64,000 nucleotides of DNA from CAKSQF01 sp964568425. Lineage in GTDB: Bacteria > Bacillota > Clostridia > Oscillospirales > CAG-272. The DNA lies in NCBI GenBank assembly GCA_964568425.1, contig CAZMPO010000002.1, forward strand, positions 62,001 through 126,000, given 5' to 3'. A model generated the notes under the pieces. It was not told the DNA's origin. It saw only the letters and a list, made by a program, of their open reading frames with translations, and made no database searches. Every line of letters starts with the position of its first letter. The stretch's first letter is position 1. Position numbers and translations under genes: made by a program. Below, piece by piece: positions 1 through 7,199 of the stretch.

Positions 1-766
1 GTCCCTTTGTGCCGTAGACCGAGTACCAACAGCTGTTCTTGGCAAGCTGTCTGTGCGTGCTTCTCATGATCGCACCGTTCTCCATTGTCAGCATCTCGAT
101 GCCGAGCGAGCCCGACATACAGCCCTCTCGTGCCGAACGCTCGTTGAAGGGAAGCTCGAGACCGTTGACCTTTATCGGGCGCATTCCCGTGATATGTACA
201 AGCGGTCCTATCGAGTGCGTGCAATAAAATGTCGAGAACATGTGATTGCGCCAGTGGTCTCGCTCACCGTATGTGATCGACGGCCAGATCGACTCGCAGT
301 TGTGGATGTAATCCGCCTCGGCGTATTCAAGCTCGCCGAGTGCGCCCGAGCGAAAGAGCTTCTTCATCTCACGCGGTGCGCTCATGTAACAGTAGTTTTC
401 GAGATAGCAATATTTCAGCCCGGTGCGCTCGACTGTCTCAACAAGCTCGACCGCCTCGGCAAGACAGTGCGCAGGGAGGACCTCCGAGAAGACATGCTTT
501 CCCGCATTCAGTGCCTTGATGGCAAACGGCGCATGCTCTGTGGCGTAGTTGGCAAGAATTACAACATCCATGTCGTGCCCCAAAAATTCGTCGAAGGATG
601 TGTAATAGGCTATTGAGTCACCGTAGGTCTTTTTCATATTTTCAAGTCCGGGCTCCCACATATCGCAGATGGCGACAAGCTCTGCGTGATCGTGGTGAGC
701 ACAGTAATCGATCATGACATTTCCTCGACCTATGCCGATAACGCCGACCTTAACCTTGTTTTGCAT
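1..766 (-). CDS. Gfo/Idh/MocA family oxidoreductase, C-terminus beyond the left edge
   Basis: About 255 codons are visible from an ATG at 766 with an AAAGGAAG ribosome binding site nine bases upstream; the frame stays open to the edge. The N-terminus GVIGIGRGN resembles the NAD(P)-binding turn of Gfo/Idh/MocA sugar dehydrogenases, followed by the family's C-terminal substrate domain (YLENYCYM, GERDHWRN, THSIGPLVHITG). The product is clearly a paralogue of the gene at 797-2044, differing at scattered positions along the whole visible length. It starts 30 bp after that gene's stop and is probably cotranscribed as the second gene. The substrate, probably a sugar or cyclitol, cannot be told from sequence. 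Confidence 0.88.
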   Translation of the reverse strand, partial: MQNKVKVGVIGIGRGNVMIDYCAHHDHAELVAICDMWEPGLENMKKTYGDSIAYYTSFDEFLGHDMDVVILANYATEHAPFAIKALNAGKHVFSEVLPAHCLAEAVELVETVERTGLKYCYLENYCYMSAPREMKKLFRSGALGELEYAEADYIHNCESIWPSITYGERDHWRNHMFSTFYCTHSIGPLVHITGMRPIKVNGLELPFNERSAREGCMSGSLGIEMLTMENGAIMRSTHRQLAKNSCWYSVYGTKG

Positions 767-796
767 AAAATGATCTTCCTTTCTTGTTGAACGGTC

Positions 797-2044
797 TCAT
801 CTCTTGTCCCATATTCCTTTGATCTTTTCGTAGATCTCGTCGGGAATGTCGGGCGTGCCCTGCGCATTTGCAGGCAGAAGTTGATCGCCCGCGACCTTCG
901 GGTCGGAGCATCTGCGATCGTTTCTGTAAAGCTCGCGAACCGATTTGTCACGCATGTCGGGGATGTCGAGCTGCTTGTTGCCCTCAAGGATCGACAAATA
1001 GCCGAACAGTCCGGGCAGGAACATGTCCATCGCCTCGTAAACGTCGATTATATCGGCATCGGGATTGCCGCGAAGGTATTCGATGGCATTGTACATTGAA
1101 TAAAAATCGCTTCCGCCGTGACCGAACTCTGCCGCAAGCTCCGAGTGCTCGTCTGTCGGGCAGTAATTCTCAAATATTTCGCCCTCTTTGGAATAATCGC
1201 CCGCCTCTTTTGTTGCGTTGACATAAATTCGGGAAATGTCGCCCTGGAACGCATCCTCGCGTGCGGTCTCCATACGACCCTTGCTTCCGTAGACGGTGTA
1301 CCAAATAGAGTTTTTGTACAGATCTCCGTGTATGCTCTTGAAGATCGCACCACCCTCAAGTGTCATGATCTCAAGCCCGAACAGCCCCGACAGCGAGCCC
1401 ATACGCGCATTCAGCTCGGCAAACGGATGCTCAAAGCCTATGACCTTGATCGGACGCTTGCCCGTGATGTGCACCAGCGGACCTATCGAGTGGGTGCAGT
1501 AGTAGGTCGAATACATGAGATTTCTCCAGTGATCGCGTTCACCGTAGGTGATGAACGGCCAGATCGGCTCGCAGTTGTGGACATATTCGCCCTCCGCATA
1601 TTCGATCTCACCGATCTTGCCCTCACGATAGAGTCGTCTCATCTCGCGCGGGGCGGGCATGTAGCAGTAGTTCTCAAGATAGCAATATTTTCTTCCCGTC
1701 TGTTCGACCGTCTCGACAAGCTCGACAGCCTCCGCCATGGTCTGTACGGGAAGTACCTCGGATATGACATCCTTGCCCGCCTTCATTGCCTTGACGGCAA
1801 ACGGTGCGTGCTCGTTTGCGTAGTTCGCGAGTACGACGACATCCATGTCGTGAGTCAGAAATTCATCGTAGGAGGTGTAATAGGTCACATGGTCTCCGTG
1901 ACGCTCCTTGGACTTTGCAAGCCCTTCCTCCCATTTGTCGCAGATGGCGACAAGCTCGGCATTGTCTGCCTTTTCGCAATAGCGTATCATCATGTCGCCG
2001 CGGCGGACACCGATGACGCCTACCTTTATCTTTCTGTTTTCCAT
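797..2044 (-). CDS. Gfo/Idh/MocA family oxidoreductase
   Basis: This 415-residue protein has an N-terminal Rossmann segment (KVGVIGVRRGD near residue 7) and a C-terminal alpha/beta domain, the architecture of NAD(P)-dependent sugar oxidoreductases of the Gfo/Idh/MocA family. The ATG at 2044 follows a good AAGGAGA site. It is first in a probable two-gene operon with its paralogue at 1-766, and both are divergent from an AraC regulator at 2252-3085, which suggests induction by the substrate. The tail differs from the paralogue's visible part only in being complete. The exact sugar is not predictable; related enzymes act on inositols, deoxysugars and oligosaccharide residues. Confidence 0.9.
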   Translation of the reverse strand: MENRKIKVGVIGVRRGDMMIRYCEKADNAELVAICDKWEEGLAKSKERHGDHVTYYTSYDEFLTHDMDVVVLANYANEHAPFAVKAMKAGKDVISEVLPVQTMAEAVELVETVEQTGRKYCYLENYCYMPAPREMRRLYREGKIGEIEYAEGEYVHNCEPIWPFITYGERDHWRNLMYSTYYCTHSIGPLVHITGKRPIKVIGFEHPFAELNARMGSLSGLFGLEIMTLEGGAIFKSIHGDLYKNSIWYTVYGSKGRMETAREDAFQGDISRIYVNATKEAGDYSKEGEIFENYCPTDEHSELAAEFGHGGSDFYSMYNAIEYLRGNPDADIIDVYEAMDMFLPGLFGYLSILEGNKQLDIPDMRDKSVRELYRNDRRCSDPKVAGDQLLPANAQGTPDIPDEIYEKIKGIWDKR

Positions 2045-2071
2045 TTGATCTGTCTCCTTTTCGTTGTATCG

Positions 2072-2089
2072 ATTGCATCGACTGCATCG
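2072..2089. repeat. two tandem 9-bp repeats in the leader of the oxidoreductase operon
   Basis: ATTGCATCG is followed directly by ACTGCATCG, eight of nine bases identical. The pair lies between the predicted transcription start and the ribosome binding site of the gene at 797-2044. It could be a regulator half-site pair or chance. Confidence 0.35.
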
Positions 2090-2109
2090 GTCAATGCTTT
2101 GCTGTAATG

Positions 2110-2138
2110 ATTATAACCCATATGTCAACAAAAGTAAA
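2110..2138 (-). promoter_or_regulatory. sigma-A-like promoter of the oxidoreductase operon
   Basis: On the minus strand a TTTACT (2133-2138) and a TATAAT (2110-2115) are separated by 17 bp, upstream of the gene starting at 2044. Confidence 0.65.
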
Positions 2139-2143
2139 TGGAT

Positions 2144-2167
2144 TTTTTCCATCTCTATAAGGAAAAA
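2144..2167. promoter_or_regulatory. inverted repeat between divergent promoters, candidate operator
   Basis: TTTTTCC and GGAAAAA form 7-bp arms around a 10-bp spacer, centred between the -35 elements of the divergent AraC and oxidoreductase promoters. A second small palindrome, GGAAAAATTCC, overlaps its right arm at 2161-2171. The position fits an operator acting on both promoters; binding by the adjacent AraC protein is inference. Confidence 0.4.
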
Positions 2168-2180
2168 TTCCACCTTTTTA

Positions 2181-2209
2181 TTGACAAATTGAAAAAAATG
2201 CTGTATAAT
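2181..2209 (+). promoter_or_regulatory. sigma-A promoter of the AraC-type regulator
   Basis: TTGACA at 2181-2186 and TATAAT at 2204-2209 match the consensus perfectly with a 17-bp spacer. Confidence 0.85.
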
Positions 2210-2251
2210 ACTCTATGAAAAGGGCGCAAGAGCACATGGAGGGTCGTGTTT

Positions 2252-3085
2252 ATGAAAAAAGAACCGATTAATGTCTGTAAATTTGTTCCAACCAAAACCA
2301 TAAGAAACGAGATAAATCTCATAAGTTTTGTTTACGAAAGACTTGCGCTGACCACCGATATGAAGATGACGGCTGTCTATTCGGCTGTTCTTGTTACATC
2401 GGGAAGCGGAATTTTGCATACCGCACAAAAGGATTTCAAGCTCTGCCGCGGCGATATTTTCTTTAGGCTCCCTGCGAGGCAGTATGCCATCGAAAATTGC
2501 GGAGATCTTAACTATATCTACATTTCATATGAGGGAACTCGCTCGCGCGAACTGCTCGAACGGATGCACTTTGACGAAAAAACTCCCGTTTACCACGGAT
2601 TTGATAAGCTTATCCCTTTTTGGGAGGAGGCGGTCGAGACTGTCGCCGATTGTAACATCGATCTGAGGACCGAGAGCGTGCTCCTTTATACGATATCTTG
2701 CATATGCTTCCGCTTCTCGGGCGAGAGTGATGATCGCGACAGCCGCAGCGGTATGCTTTATATAAAACAATACGTCGATGAGCATTTCACCGATTGCACC
2801 TTGACCCTTCAGTCAGTGAGCGATCTTTTTTCGTACAATTATAAGTACGCATCAAAGGCGTTCGTTCGAATGACCGGTATGTATTTTCACGACTATATTA
2901 ACGAAAAAAGGATGCTTAACGCCAAAAAGCTGATCGATAACGGCTTTATCAGCGTAAAAGAGGTCGCACACATGTCCGGCTTTTCGGACGCGCTCTATTT
3001 CTCCAAGCTGTTCAAAAAAAGCTACGGTGTCCTGCCGAGCGAATATATAAAAAGTCGGCAAGACGAAGCCGATACAAAAGCCTAA
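2252..3085 (+). CDS. AraC family transcriptional regulator
   Basis: This 277-residue protein has an N-terminal cupin-like sensing half (residues about 20-140, including FRLPARQYAIENCGD) and a C-terminal double helix-turn-helix domain (about 175-270). The second helix-turn-helix reads VKEVAHMSGFSDALYFSKLF, the classical AraC signature, and is followed by YGVLPSEY. The ATG at 2252 lies eight bases after TGGAGGG; a GTG at 2246 is too close to that site. It is divergent from two sugar-type oxidoreductases and is likely to control them in response to their substrate, which is inference. Confidence 0.9.
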   Translation: MKKEPINVCKFVPTKTIRNEINLISFVYERLALTTDMKMTAVYSAVLVTSGSGILHTAQKDFKLCRGDIFFRLPARQYAIENCGDLNYIYISYEGTRSRELLERMHFDEKTPVYHGFDKLIPFWEEAVETVADCNIDLRTESVLLYTISCICFRFSGESDDRDSRSGMLYIKQYVDEHFTDCTLTLQSVSDLFSYNYKYASKAFVRMTGMYFHDYINEKRMLNAKKLIDNGFISVKEVAHMSGFSDALYFSKLFKKSYGVLPSEYIKSRQDEADTKA

Positions 3086-3102
3086 AGACGAATTTCTTGG
3101 TA

Positions 3103-3151
3103 AAAAATCGGCATTTTTATGGGCGTTTTGCCCGTAAAAATGCCGATTTTT
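3103..3151. terminator. long hairpin after the AraC gene
   Basis: Two 22-base arms (3103-3124 and 3130-3151) pair with a single G-T wobble around GTTTT. The stem is flanked by A and T runs, so it can act as a terminator for the AraC gene. Confidence 0.8.
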
Positions 3152-3165
3152 GGACCTTTTGTCCC

Positions 3166-3194
3166 TGGACTTTTTGACCGAAAAATGGTATAAT
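3166..3194 (+). promoter_or_regulatory. promoter of the CarD-like gene
   Basis: TATAAT at 3189-3194 has a weak TGGACT 17 bp upstream at 3166-3171. The -10 is clear and the -35 is poor, which fits a promoter that needs an activator, although this is inference. Confidence 0.55.
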
Positions 3195-3229
3195 ACATAT
3201 ATAAGATGAAAAGAATCGGAGGGACGAAA

Positions 3230-3739
3230 ATGAGACTCGAAAAGGGAGATGTGGTAGTTTACGGCGTCAGGGGAGTTTGTACTGTCACCGATATAAAGAT
3301 CGAATCGATCGCAGGCTCTGACAGGGAATACTATCTCTTAACGCCGCGTGACGACGCAAGATCGGTCATATATCTTCCGACCGACAGCGATCGAATAGAT
3401 CGCTATATCAAGAAAATGATCACAAAGGATGAAATTATTCGCCTTATCGATGCGCTCCCCGAGACGGAGGATCAGTGGATACCCGACAACCGCCGTCGCG
3501 CGGAGATATTCGGAAGGATAATCGACGGCGGCGATCGCGCGGATATAATCAGACTGATCAGAGTTCTCTCGACCCGCAAGCACGCTCTTGAGGGAACAGG
3601 CAAAAAGCTCGGTGCCGCTGACAAAAACATCCTCGAGCAAGCCGAAAAGGTCGTCTATGATGAGCTTGCCTTGGTGCTCGGCATCGATCATGACAAGGTC
3701 GAGGCGTTTATAATTGAGCGTGCGATGAAAAACAAATAA
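3230..3739 (+). CDS. CarD/CdnL/TRCF-type RNA polymerase-binding regulator
   Basis: This protein of about 169 residues begins MRLEKGDVVVYGVRGVCTV, the Tudor-like fold that CarD, CdnL and the Mfd protein use to bind the RNA polymerase beta subunit. It is followed by a mostly helical, basic C-terminal half (from about residue 65), as in CarD where that half contacts promoter DNA and stabilises the open complex. The ATG at 3230 is six bases after CGGAGGG; an upstream ATG at 3206 has no good ribosome binding site. It is monocistronic, between a hairpin and the hpt promoter. Confidence 0.85.
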   Translation: MRLEKGDVVVYGVRGVCTVTDIKIESIAGSDREYYLLTPRDDARSVIYLPTDSDRIDRYIKKMITKDEIIRLIDALPETEDQWIPDNRRRAEIFGRIIDGGDRADIIRLIRVLSTRKHALEGTGKKLGAADKNILEQAEKVVYDELALVLGIDHDKVEAFIIERAMKNK

Positions 3740-3778
3740 AAATATTGTCACATGCGGGGATAAAAAAGAAATATTTTA

Positions 3779-3807
3779 TTGACAACGGCGAAAGAATGTG
3801 GTATAAT
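3779..3807 (+). promoter_or_regulatory. sigma-A promoter of hpt
   Basis: TTGACA (3779-3784), 17-bp spacer, TATAAT (3802-3807), 39 bp before the hpt start. Confidence 0.85.
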
Positions 3808-3846
3808 AGACCGTAACAGCTCAACATGAACTGAAAGGAATCTATA

Positions 3847-4395
3847 ATGAGTAACATTCACCCTGACATCGATTATGTAATGTACAGCGAGGACGATATA
3901 AAGGCGCGAATAAAAACGCTTGCCGCCGAGCTGAGATGCGAATATGCCGATAAAAATCCTGTTTTCGTCGCGATCTTGAAGGGAAGCGTCATGTTTTTCG
4001 CCGATCTTATGCGCGAGCTTGATTTTCCGCTCACTATGGATTTTATGTCCGTTTCTTCCTACGGCTCGGGGACGATCTCGCGTGAACTCGTTTTCCGCAA
4101 GGATCTCGATTATCCGATCGAAGGGAAAAATATCGTGCTTGTGGAGGATATTATCGACACGGGCAACACCCTCTATGTGCTCCGCAATAAGCTTCTCGAA
4201 CGCCACCCGGCATCGCTTAAGATCGCCGCGCTTCTTGACAAAAAAGCTCGCCGCGTCGCAAATATCGATGCCGATTATGTCGGATTTCCCTGCGAGGACG
4301 AATTTGTTGTCGGTTACGGGCTTGACTATGACGAAAAATATCGCGAGCTTCCCTATGTCGGCGTGCTCAAACGCTCGGTCTATGAAGGTTGCTGA
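3847..4395 (+). CDS. hpt: hypoxanthine phosphoribosyltransferase
   Basis: The 182-residue product joins hypoxanthine or guanine to PRPP in purine salvage in the cytoplasm. The PRPP-binding loop is seen as VLVEDIIDTGNTL (about residues 98-110), and the early VAILKGSVMFFADL segment and the ALLDKKARR and DFVGF-like (DYVGFPC) segments are typical of bacterial Hpt. The length matches the family. ATG at 3847 follows AAAGGAA. It has its own promoter and terminator. In many Bacillota hpt neighbours tilS and ftsH; here it stands alone. Confidence 0.93.
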   Translation: MSNIHPDIDYVMYSEDDIKARIKTLAAELRCEYADKNPVFVAILKGSVMFFADLMRELDFPLTMDFMSVSSYGSGTISRELVFRKDLDYPIEGKNIVLVEDIIDTGNTLYVLRNKLLERHPASLKIAALLDKKARRVANIDADYVGFPCEDEFVVGYGLDYDEKYRELPYVGVLKRSVYEGC

Positions 4396-4420
4396 TCTTT
4401 ACATGTTTTCGTATAAAATA

Positions 4421-4459
4421 TCGGACTCTGCAGATATCCGCAGAGTCCGATGATTTTTT
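4421..4459 (+). terminator. rho-independent terminator of hpt
   Basis: TCGGACTCTGC (4421-4431) pairs with GCAGAGTCCGA (4440-4450), and a T-rich run follows at 4454-4459. Confidence 0.88.
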
Positions 4460-4475
4460 GATGATTTTTGTGTTA

Positions 4476-5099
4476 TCAAAGTGAAAGCTTGTAATCAAGG
4501 AAGGTTCTGATCAGCTTGACCGCGCCGTCAACTCCGAGCTTGGAAGAGGACAGGCAGAGATCATAATATTTCGCCTCGCCCCACTTGCGTCCTGTCGTTG
4601 AATTGTAGAAGGACGCACGCGAGCGGTCGGTCTTTTTCATCAAGTCCGCCGCCTCTTTTTCGGAAACGCCGCGCTCACTCGTGATGCGCTCGATGCGGAA
4701 TCTGTCGGATGCCGATACAAAAACCGTCGTCAGATCGCAAAGACCTTCGAGAAAATAATCGGCGCATCTGCCGACCATTACGCAGTTGCCCTTTGACGCA
4801 AGGCTCTTTATCGCGTTTACCTGCGCGATGTAGAGCTGTGTGCCGATCGTGTTTTCGGCACCGGTCACATGCGCACCGTAATATCCGCCGCCGGTTGCCA
4901 ATGTGTAGAGCAGGGATGATGTGCGCTTTTCGTCGTTTTTCTTGAGCAGATCAATGTGAAGACCGCTCTGTTCCGCTGCGTGTACGAGAATCTCTTTGTC
5001 GTAAAATTCGTATCCGAGCTCGGATGCAAGCTGCTTTCCGATCTCAAACCCTCCGCTGCCAAACTGTCTGCCTATAGTTATGATCTTGTTGTTCTGCAT
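4476..5099 (-). CDS. cytidylate kinase-like family protein
   Basis: The 207-residue protein starts KIITIGRQFGSGGFEIGK, the degenerate P-loop typical of the cytidylate-kinase-like family that is widespread in Clostridia. It keeps the family's order: P-loop, FYDKEIL, a long variable middle, VMVGRCADYFL, then an arginine-rich lid (RITSERGVSEKEAA, KKTDRSRASFYN). Family members probably phosphorylate a nucleotide, but true Cmk activity is not established, so no symbol is given. The ATG at 5099 follows GGAAAGGCAGG. It is convergent with hpt. Confidence 0.82.
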   Translation of the reverse strand: MQNNKIITIGRQFGSGGFEIGKQLASELGYEFYDKEILVHAAEQSGLHIDLLKKNDEKRTSSLLYTLATGGGYYGAHVTGAENTIGTQLYIAQVNAIKSLASKGNCVMVGRCADYFLEGLCDLTTVFVSASDRFRIERITSERGVSEKEAADLMKKTDRSRASFYNSTTGRKWGEAKYYDLCLSSSKLGVDGAVKLIRTFLDYKLSL

Positions 5100-5150
5100 T
5101 AATATGACCTGCCTTTCCGAAAAATTATTGTCTTGTCAGTCTGTATCTAT

Positions 5151-5179
5151 ATTATACAACTTTTTTGGAAAAAAGTCAA
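5151..5179 (-). promoter_or_regulatory. promoter of the cytidylate kinase-like gene
   Basis: Minus-strand TTGACT (5174-5179) and TATAAT (5151-5156) with a 17-bp spacer. Confidence 0.78.
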
Positions 5180-5287
5180 GAGTTTTTTGACATCTCACCA
5201 ACCATCGACGAAATTTTTTGTAATTTTTTAAAAAAATGAAAAATATTTTTATATCATGCCATCTGTCACCATTTATTCACAATTGTT

Positions 5288-5296
5288 TGATATAAT
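5288..5296 (+). promoter_or_regulatory. extended -10 promoter of the transglutaminase-like lipoprotein gene
   Basis: TGATATAAT (5288-5296) is an extended -10. No good -35 is visible at the right distance, which is usual for extended -10 promoters. Confidence 0.55.
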
Positions 5297-5339
5297 TGAC
5301 GGACATAACAGACTGCCGCTCGAAAGGAAGGTGTCGCAT

Positions 5340-7052
5340 ATGTCACATATGAACATGAACAGATCGTTTGTTGCATTTCTGCTTGCCCTCGCGCTCCTGC
5401 TCTCTCTTTGCGCATGCGCAAACGACAGCCCTTCTCTTGTGAGCATGCGACGAAATGTCGCAGAGGGCATTGCCGCACCCGAACTGCTGACCAACGGCGG
5501 CATGCCCGAAAACGGTGCCGATACCGCCGACTCGGTGATAACTCTTTCAAGGACCGATCAGGCAGGCGCAAAAAGGGCGATGAAAAACGCTATAGAAAAG
5601 GTCGAGGCTAAATGCGATGTATCGGCGTACGGTATCAAGACTGATCAGGCAGGCAACCTTTTTGCCGAGATCGTCAACAGCACACCCGAGTTTTTCTATC
5701 TCTCGAGCGGAATAAAATTCAGCTATAACAAGACCACGGGGATCGTTTCCGAGATAACATTCGAGTATACGATGACAAAATCGGAGATCACGCAGGCAAG
5801 AAAATATTTTTCCGAGCAGATCGAGGCGATAATATCAAAAATGCCGTCCGATATTACTCAACCGGTCGATATCGCACTTTGGTTTCATGACTATATCTGT
5901 CTGAATTTCGCCTACGACGCCGACCTCAAGGTGTCCGATGTCTACAATTTCCTAAAGGGCGGCAGGGGTATCTGCCAAGCGTATGTTCTTCTCTATATGG
6001 AACTCATGACGCGAATGGGCGTTTCCTGCGATTTTGTCACCTCAACTCAGATGAAGCACATATGGAATATCCTGAAGATCGATGATCAATGGTATCATGT
6101 CGATCTGACATGGGATGATTCTCTCCCGGATACACCGGGAAGGGCGAGACACGATACATTCCTATGCTCGGACAGCGCACTGAAAAGGGTCGGTCATGCC
6201 GACGGATGGAGCGCACCGACCGTCTGCACCTCATCCCGATTTGACTCGGAGAGCCTTGACGTCATAGATACCGCCTTTGTGCGGATCGACGGCAAATGGT
6301 ACGCCGCCGATCGAAAGAGCGGCGAGATATGCGAGTTTGATCTTGTCGGTATGTCAAGGCAAGGCGTCTATTTTGTCGATAGGCTCTGGCGCGTGAACGG
6401 CAGTCCGAGCGGCACTTTTTACAGAGATCGTTATTTAAGCATATGCGCGATCGACGGCAAACTCTGCTTCAGCGACCCCGACAGCGTCTACTGCCTCGAT
6501 CTTCCGACCAAGATAGCGGTGAAGATCGCTTCCTATACGGGGAACGGATGCATATACACGCTTGTTTCGAATGACGGCTCAAGACTGGAGTACACGGTCA
6601 GAACGACACCCGGTTCACAGCCGATCGATACGATAAATTTCACGCCGAGCTTTCCTGAGTTTCATCGCGATCTCGCAGACTCAGACGGTGCGCCTACACC
6701 CCTTTTGTCGCTTAAAAGGAGCGATAACGGTCAAAGCTTCGATTTTCGCGTCGTGCTTGCCTGCAACGATCGTTCTTTGATCGATCGTTCGGACTGCCGA
6801 CTTGAGCTTGCATTTGAGCGCGGCGAGATGCCCGTAAAGAGCTTTTCTTATAAGCTTCTTGATAATATTTATCTCTATCGCGCGATAGTTGACAAGGACG
6901 CGGTCTACACTGCTGCAAGCGGACAGTGCCTTTTCGGCGCGGCGATAGACGGCATTCCGACCTCCGATGTTGACACCGCGACTCTCCTCTTGCGCGATGA
7001 TCTTTCGGGAAACATCCTCTTTGAGTATCGCGTGCCTCTTTCCGAAATGTAA
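5340..7052 (+). CDS. transglutaminase-like domain lipoprotein
   Basis: This 570-residue protein starts with a lipoprotein signal (FLLALALLLSLCAC, cysteine near residue 26), so it is probably anchored on the outer face of the membrane. A transglutaminase-like core lies at about residues 150-260, with a Cys in GRGICQAYVLLYME, a His in MKHIWN and an Asp in YHVDLTWDD, in the order of the Cys-His-Asp triad. The C-terminal 280 residues are not recognised. Such proteins are usually cysteine peptidases or cell-surface modifiers rather than cross-linkers. The start at 5340 follows GAAAGGAAG; upstream codons to 5256 lack a binding site. Confidence 0.83.
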   Translation: MSHMNMNRSFVAFLLALALLLSLCACANDSPSLVSMRRNVAEGIAAPELLTNGGMPENGADTADSVITLSRTDQAGAKRAMKNAIEKVEAKCDVSAYGIKTDQAGNLFAEIVNSTPEFFYLSSGIKFSYNKTTGIVSEITFEYTMTKSEITQARKYFSEQIEAIISKMPSDITQPVDIALWFHDYICLNFAYDADLKVSDVYNFLKGGRGICQAYVLLYMELMTRMGVSCDFVTSTQMKHIWNILKIDDQWYHVDLTWDDSLPDTPGRARHDTFLCSDSALKRVGHADGWSAPTVCTSSRFDSESLDVIDTAFVRIDGKWYAADRKSGEICEFDLVGMSRQGVYFVDRLWRVNGSPSGTFYRDRYLSICAIDGKLCFSDPDSVYCLDLPTKIAVKIASYTGNGCIYTLVSNDGSRLEYTVRTTPGSQPIDTINFTPSFPEFHRDLADSDGAPTPLLSLKRSDNGQSFDFRVVLACNDRSLIDRSDCRLELAFERGEMPVKSFSYKLLDNIYLYRAIVDKDAVYTAASGQCLFGAAIDGIPTSDVDTATLLLRDDLSGNILFEYRVPLSEM

Positions 7053-7063
7053 AAAAGCTTTCT

Positions 7064-7095
7064 CACCCCCGACAAAGGCTGTCGGGGGTGTTTTT
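7064..7095 (+). terminator. terminator after the transglutaminase-like gene
   Basis: CACCCCCGAC (7064-7073) pairs with GTCGGGGGTG (7081-7090), followed by TTTTT. Confidence 0.92.
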
Positions 7096-7137
7096 CCAAC
7101 TATTGGTTGCATTCTTGCCCGAATTTGCCGAAGAGTA

Positions 7138-7166
7138 TTGACTTTTTTGCACATTTAGTATATAAT
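7138..7166 (+). promoter_or_regulatory. promoter of the ABC exporter operon
   Basis: TTGACT (7138-7143), 17-bp spacer, TATAAT (7161-7166). Confidence 0.8.
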
Positions 7167-7199
7167 GGCAGACAACAACATATTTTTCGGAGAAATGAC

